Below, piece after piece: positions 5,522 through 9,177 of a stretch of DNA of 9,177 nucleotides. The stretch is from Acidimicrobiaceae bacterium. Lineage in GTDB: Bacteria > Actinomycetota > Acidimicrobiia > Acidimicrobiales > UBA8592. The stretch is taken from the NCBI GenBank assembly GCA_002722525.1, contig PBMJ01000025.1, positions 1 through 9,177 of the forward strand, in the 5' to 3' direction. The translations under genes were made by a program, and so were the position numbers. Positions within the stretch are counted from its first letter, which is position 1, and the number at the start of each line of letters is the position of its first letter. The notes under the pieces are model-generated. The model ran no database searches, was not told where the DNA came from, and saw nothing but the letters and a program-made list of their open reading frames with translations.

Positions 5522-7899
5522 ACGAACTGCTCTCTACACCTATAGCAATCTTGCTTGAAGAAGCTCAAAAAATACGTGATGCTTCTTTCGGGAAGAGAGT
5601 CACATACTCCCCTAAAGTTTTTATACCCCTAACCCATTTATGTCGTGATAAATGCGGTTACTGTACCTTTGCCCAGCCTCCAGCAAGGCTAGACGCTCCT
5701 TATCTCTCGCCAGAACAAGTTCTGAAGATTGCTTCACAGGGTGCCCTCACCGGATGTCATGAAGCTCTATTCACACTTGGAGAAAAGCCAGAGCTTCGCT
5801 ACCCCACTGCCCAGAAATGGCTTACTTCTAACGGGTACGACAGTACCATTCACTATTTATACGAAATAGCTAAACTAGTCATTGAAGAAACAGGACTGCT
5901 CCCCCATGCTAATGCTGGCGCTATCTCTTTAGAAGAGCTATCTGATCTTCGTGAAGTCTCCCCTTCACAGGGAATGATGATTGAGTCGCTGAATCCTGAT
6001 CTGGAATGCCATCAAGGGTCCCTAGATAAAGAACCTTGGAGAAGGATAGAAACTCTAAAAGCGGCTGGTGAGTTAAAAATTCCATTCACAACTGGCATAC
6101 TTGTCGGAATAGGAGAATCGAAACAAGATCGTATTGATGCACTCGAAGTAATCGCCGACATACATCGGGAGTTTGGCCATATTCAGGAAGTCATAGTTCA
6201 GAACTTTCTTCCGAAACCTGGAACTAGAATGCACAAAGAGAAGCCATGCCCCTCAGACGACTACCTTGAGACGATAGCACTGGCGAGAATAATTTTGCCC
6301 GAAGAAATTCACCTTCAGGCCCCTCCAAATCTTTCTGACGATTTCGGAATTCTTTTAAAAGCAGGTATAGATGACTGGGGTGGGGTCTCTCCAGTGACAG
6401 CAGACCATGTTAATCCTGAGCGCCCGTGGCCTGCACTGGATAAGATTTCAAAAGTCTCAGAGAATCTTGGGCATTTCATTGCCCCGCGGCTAACAATTTA
6501 TCCCGAATATGCGAGGAAATCCGAAGTGTGGCTTCACCCAAACCTTCACTTTCCTGTTCTAGATCGTTCTGATAGTGAATGGCTAGGGCGTGATGACCCT
6601 GGAGCTGTCTTTCCAGAAAAGATTGAATTTATAACGAATGTCGACGATGGCGCAGAAGTTGCACAAGTAGGCGAAGATTCGACTCAATGGTATTCGGGTT
6701 CTTCTACAATTCCAGCAAATCTCCTCTTAACCAAAGCTAAAGCATCCACTGAGATCGATGAGATTATTGAAGGGGTACTAATGGGACAAGAGGTCGACTT
6801 ACCTCAGATAGTTTCCCTCTTCCGTGCTCGTGGGGCCCAAGTTCGCTCTGTTGTCGATTGTGCTGACACTCTTCGAAATAAAGTAAACGCAGACGACGTT
6901 ACTTACGTCTCAAATTGCAACATAAACTACACGAATGTTTGCACATTCAAGTGTCGGTTTTGCGGTTTTTCCAAAGGGCCTTTATCGCTAAATCTTCGCG
7001 GTAAGCCATACTTACACTCTTTAGAAGAAGTAGTTGCTCGTGCTTCAGAGGCCCACGCAAATGGAGCCACCGAGGTTTGTTTACAAGGCGGAATCCATCC
7101 AGATTTTGATGGAAATTACTACATTGATATGTGCCAGACATTACACGATGAACTGCCTGATTTACATATCCATGGATTTACTGCCCTTGAAGTCACGGAA
7201 GGCGCTAAAAGACTCGGAGAATCACTTGATTCCTACTTGAAGCGGGCAGTCTCTGCTGGACTAAAGTCACTACCTGGAACAGCCGCTGAAATTCTCGACG
7301 ATAATATTCGGGAAGTTCTGTGCCCAGACAAAATTACCTCTGAAGAATGGCTCGAAGCGCATAGAATCGCTCATCGGGTTGGGTTACGATCCAACGTTAC
7401 AATGATGTTTGGAAGTGTCGAGAATCCTGAACATTGGGCGACACATCTTATAAAGACACGATCCTTACAAAAAGAAACTGGAGGTTTTACGGAATTTGTA
7501 GGATTGCCCTTCGTACATATGGCATCACCTATTTACCTTCGCAAAGGCGCCAGACGGGGTCCGACCTTCAGAGAGACTCTCCTTGTCCACGCAGTAGCCA
7601 GAATTGCGTATCATGGGCACATCGACAATATCCAAGCGTCATGGGTGAAGATTGGCCTTGAGGGAATGTCACAGATGCTTCAAGCTGGAGTGAACGATGT
7701 GGGCGGAACTTTAAACGGTGAAAATATCTCTCGTGCTGCTGGAGCTCGCCATGGGCAAGCGGTAGATATGACTGATTTCGATCTTTTGTGCCAACCCCTA
7801 AATAGGACGTTGAAACAGCGCACCACCTTGTACGAAATTATTGACGAGCCAGATAAAAATTTAGTTTCTAGAAAGAAAATCCCTGTTGTAGCTGAGTGA
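5518..7899 (+). CDS. fbiC: FO synthase, fused CofG-CofH radical SAM enzyme
   Basis: FbiC makes FO (7,8-didemethyl-8-hydroxy-5-deazariboflavin), the chromophore of coenzyme F420. The CofH half joins a tyrosine-derived radical to 5-amino-6-(D-ribitylamino)uracil, and the CofG half closes the ring. Two radical SAM domains are visible, each with a CxxxCxxC cluster: C42/C46/C49 (CRDKCGYC) in the N-terminal CofG half and C475/C479/C482 (CTFKCRFC) in the CofH half. CofG hallmarks are QNFLPKPGTRM (228-238) and DDWGGVSPVTADHVNP (from 285). CofH hallmarks are QGGIHPD (523-529), LPGTAAEIL and SPIYLRKGARRGPT. A linker of about 80 residues separates them. At 793 residues it is shorter than mycobacterial FbiC (about 856) but complete. 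Its ATG lies inside the regulator's stop (ATGA), so translational coupling is likely. The fusion is typical of F420-making actinobacteria and some Chloroflexota; archaea and cyanobacteria carry separate genes. Confidence 0.97.
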   Translation: MNELLSTPIAILLEEAQKIRDASFGKRVTYSPKVFIPLTHLCRDKCGYCTFAQPPARLDAPYLSPEQVLKIASQGALTGCHEALFTLGEKPELRYPTAQKWLTSNGYDSTIHYLYEIAKLVIEETGLLPHANAGAISLEELSDLREVSPSQGMMIESLNPDLECHQGSLDKEPWRRIETLKAAGELKIPFTTGILVGIGESKQDRIDALEVIADIHREFGHIQEVIVQNFLPKPGTRMHKEKPCPSDDYLETIALARIILPEEIHLQAPPNLSDDFGILLKAGIDDWGGVSPVTADHVNPERPWPALDKISKVSENLGHFIAPRLTIYPEYARKSEVWLHPNLHFPVLDRSDSEWLGRDDPGAVFPEKIEFITNVDDGAEVAQVGEDSTQWYSGSSTIPANLLLTKAKASTEIDEIIEGVLMGQEVDLPQIVSLFRARGAQVRSVVDCADTLRNKVNADDVTYVSNCNINYTNVCTFKCRFCGFSKGPLSLNLRGKPYLHSLEEVVARASEAHANGATEVCLQGGIHPDFDGNYYIDMCQTLHDELPDLHIHGFTALEVTEGAKRLGESLDSYLKRAVSAGLKSLPGTAAEILDDNIREVLCPDKITSEEWLEAHRIAHRVGLRSNVTMMFGSVENPEHWATHLIKTRSLQKETGGFTEFVGLPFVHMASPIYLRKGARRGPTFRETLLVHAVARIAYHGHIDNIQASWVKIGLEGMSQMLQAGVNDVGGTLNGENISRAAGARHGQAVDMTDFDLLCQPLNRTLKQRTTLYEIIDEPDKNLVSRKKIPVVAE

Positions 7900-7903
7900 C
7901 TTA

Positions 7904-8104
7904 CTAAGAAGGGAACAAGTCATTGGTGGTATCTTCTTTCTTAGAGTTCACTTCTGCTAGACACCAGTCTTTATGATCTTGGCCTGGAAGAGCATCACAC
8001 TCGATGCACGGATCTTCATTGTCTGCGAATAAGTCATCCAGAGAGTCGTTTGTCTGCTTAAGGGCCCTTGCTTCCTCGTAACGACGATGACGCCCCTTTT
8101 TCAT
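7904..8104 (-). CDS. Small Cys/His-rich protein, possible zinc knuckle (66 aa)
   Basis: I do not recognise a named family. The 66-residue product begins with a basic stretch (MKKGRHRRYEEARALK), has an acidic middle (DSLDDLFADNEDP), then C33-IE-C36, H44 and C48, a spacing (CxxC-x7-H-x3-C) that could bind one zinc. No signal peptide or membrane segment is present. Support for it being real comes from ATG 8104 with a strong GGAGG (8113-8109) four bases upstream, a possible promoter further up, the patterned cysteines, and its exact fit between genes. It lies downstream of RNase D on the same strand and converges on fbiC with only 4 nt between the stop codons. The basic N-terminus would suit nucleic-acid or ribosome contact, but that is inference. 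Confidence 0.72.
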   Translation of the reverse strand: MKKGRHRRYEEARALKQTNDSLDDLFADNEDPCIECDALPGQDHKDWCLAEVNSKKEDTTNDLFPS

Positions 8105-8108
8105 TCTG

Positions 8109-8113
8109 CCTCC
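8109..8113 (-). promoter_or_regulatory. Shine-Dalgarno GGAGG of the small Cys/His-rich gene
   Basis: Read on the minus strand, TTGGAGGCAGA precedes the ATG at 8104, with a four-base spacer after GGAGG. It is one of the clearest ribosome sites in the window and is the main support for this small gene and its start. Confidence 0.7.
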
Positions 8114-8160
8114 AAGATCATTAACCGGAAACTTATCTCAATAAATCGTATGAATTGGAA

Positions 8161-8188
8161 AGTATATCAATCCACTATGCGAATTTAA
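8161..8188 (-). promoter_or_regulatory. Possible promoter of the small Cys/His-rich gene
   Basis: On the minus strand TATACT (8166-8161) is a 5-of-6 match to the -10 consensus, with a weak TTAAAT (8188-8183) 16 nt upstream. It lies in the 93-nt gap after the RNase D stop, so the small gene may have its own transcript as well as read-through from RNase D. The weak -35 keeps confidence low. Confidence 0.35.
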
Positions 8189-8197
8189 TACTACTTG

Positions 8198-9177
8198 CTA
8201 GCGATCTTCCATACGTAAGCGGCCATCAACAAATGCTAATGAAGCCGAGCCTTCCACCAGCTTTTGAATCGGAACTCCAACATACTCATGTCGCCACCCT
8301 TCAGAAAGTCTTGATTGGCTATCGCCACGCAACAGTGATTCGATATCTGCTCTGGTACCAAGAAGAGCTGGATCTAAATCACTGTCCTTTGCGAATTGTG
8401 CGAGCCATGCAGATATTAAGGCAACAGCTGGTCGCAAATTTAGGTCTAGTTGCTTCTCATTCTTTTCTGAGGGTATATCAACTTTTTTATCCTTCCCATG
8501 TGAGACGAGTTCTAATATTTTTCGAGCGCGATCACCAGAAAATCGTTTTTTGTCTACCCCTCTAACAGCTAGCAGCTCATCAATAGTTTTGGGCACCTTC
8601 TGAGAAATACTGACCACTGCTATATCTGACAGAATAAATCGCACAGGAACATCAAGTGACTGGGCTTCCGTTTCCCTCCATTCAGCGATTGCCTGGGCAA
8701 CCCCTCTACCTTTAGCCCCCAAATGTCGAGTTTCTTTTATTCGAATCCACGACTCGCTTGGATCTTTCGAACCGTTCATTCGACTCTTAACTACTTCAAA
8801 CTCATCTTTGGCCCAATCAAGTCTTTTACGCTTGATAAGTTCAGATGTAAGGATCTCGAAGATCTCCAATAAATCAGCCACGTCCGCAGCTGCATATTCA
8901 ATTTGACGCTTAGACAAAGGGCGTTGAAGCCAATCGGTTAATCGTTCACCTTTTGGCAATTTTTTCTTCAAGAACCTCTCATGAAGCGCTGACAATGAAG
9001 GGGTACGAAGTCCAAGAAAACCTGCAGCTATTTGCGTATCGAATATTTCTTTGGGTCTAGCCTTACAGTAATGCTGTAGGACCTCAAGATCTTGAGCGCA
9101 TGCATGCATGACAGCTATTTGCTCCGAGTGAAATAGTTCTTGAAGTGGGATAAGCGAAATAGCTGTTGGATCAACTA
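8198..9177 (-). CDS. rnd: Ribonuclease D (DEDDy exonuclease with HRDC), N-terminus beyond window
   Basis: The frame is open to the right edge, so the roughly 50-60 N-terminal residues with the Exo I (D-x-E) motif lie outside; an internal ATG at 9109 is not the start. About 325 residues are visible. The first, VDPTAISLIPLQELF, match the region before Exo II. Exo II follows as HACAQDLEVL (visible D29) and Exo III as EYAAADVADL (visible Y94 and D98, the DEDDy Y-xxx-D). An HRDC domain spans about visible residues 154-227 (DVPVRFILSDIAVVSI, then LAVRGVDKKR). The C-terminal part (LDLNLRPAVALISAWLAQFA, DPALLGTRADIESLLRGD, EGWRHEYVGVPIQKLV) looks like the second HRDC-like region of actinobacterial RNase D. 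The enzyme trims 3' ends of tRNA and other stable RNAs. The essential N-terminal acidic pair cannot be checked here. Confidence 0.93.
   Translation of the reverse strand, partial: VDPTAISLIPLQELFHSEQIAVMHACAQDLEVLQHYCKARPKEIFDTQIAAGFLGLRTPSLSALHERFLKKKLPKGERLTDWLQRPLSKRQIEYAAADVADLLEIFEILTSELIKRKRLDWAKDEFEVVKSRMNGSKDPSESWIRIKETRHLGAKGRGVAQAIAEWRETEAQSLDVPVRFILSDIAVVSISQKVPKTIDELLAVRGVDKKRFSGDRARKILELVSHGKDKKVDIPSEKNEKQLDLNLRPAVALISAWLAQFAKDSDLDPALLGTRADIESLLRGDSQSRLSEGWRHEYVGVPIQKLVEGSASLAFVDGRLRMEDR

Noticed and set aside
7895..7924. AGTGACTT/AAGTCATT stem as a bidirectional terminator between fbiC and the small gene
   Set aside because: The stem is AT-rich with one G-T wobble and a 14-nt loop, with no U-run on either side; CTAAGAA/TTCTTAG (7904-7910 with 7938-7944) nearby is equally weak.
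8155..8565. 136-residue plus-strand open frame opposite RNase D
   Set aside because: It lies antisense to clear RNase D coding sequence with HRDC-region motifs, has no recognisable protein pattern and no good ribosome site.

Overview
The window looks like ordinary chromosomal metabolism from a free-living bacterium. It is most likely an actinomycete-type lineage (Actinomycetota, possibly Acidimicrobiia) with only moderate G+C, about the mid-40s percent by eye and not computed. The evidence is a fused CofG-CofH FO synthase (FbiC) for coenzyme F420, a long actinobacterial-style transaldolase directly behind transketolase, a long RNase D with a second HRDC-like C-terminal region, and a probable leaderless GTG start. 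The lineage is inferred from gene style only; there is no rRNA or marker tree to confirm it.

Layout. Positions 1-1463 (minus strand) hold the two subunits of an ADP-forming acyl/acetyl-CoA synthetase. The ATP-grasp beta subunit comes first and overlaps the CoA-binding alpha subunit by 8 nt; alpha runs off the left edge. A short divergent intergenic region (1464-1575) with small hairpins separates them from a conserved-looking protein of unknown function on the plus strand (1576-1959). After a 90-nt gap come transketolase (2050-3933) and transaldolase (3933-5027), joined by a TGATG overlap. An inverted repeat over a promoter (about 5030-5059) precedes an HxlR-family regulator (5066-5521), which is coupled through ATGA to fbiC (5518-7899). 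On the minus strand, converging on fbiC with only 4 nt between stop codons, lies a 66-residue Cys/His-rich protein (7904-8104). Upstream of it on the same strand is RNase D (8198-9177, N-terminus cut by the window edge).

How the genes fit. Transketolase and transaldolase form the non-oxidative pentose phosphate branch. That branch balances ribose- and ribulose-5-phosphate, and ribulose-5-phosphate feeds the ribityl side chain of the pyrimidine that FbiC joins to tyrosine to make FO, the F420 chromophore. The HxlR regulator sits in one transcription unit with fbiC and may control FO synthesis in response to a redox or electrophile signal; this is inference. The acyl-CoA synthetase would conserve energy by making ATP from acyl-CoA, or activate acids. 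Every gap is under about 120 nt, so no stretch of more than 300 bases lacks a gene. I saw no RNA gene, mobile element, CRISPR array or prophage. The most unusual element is the hxlR-fbiC unit with its palindromic promoter; I found no convincing wholly new system.
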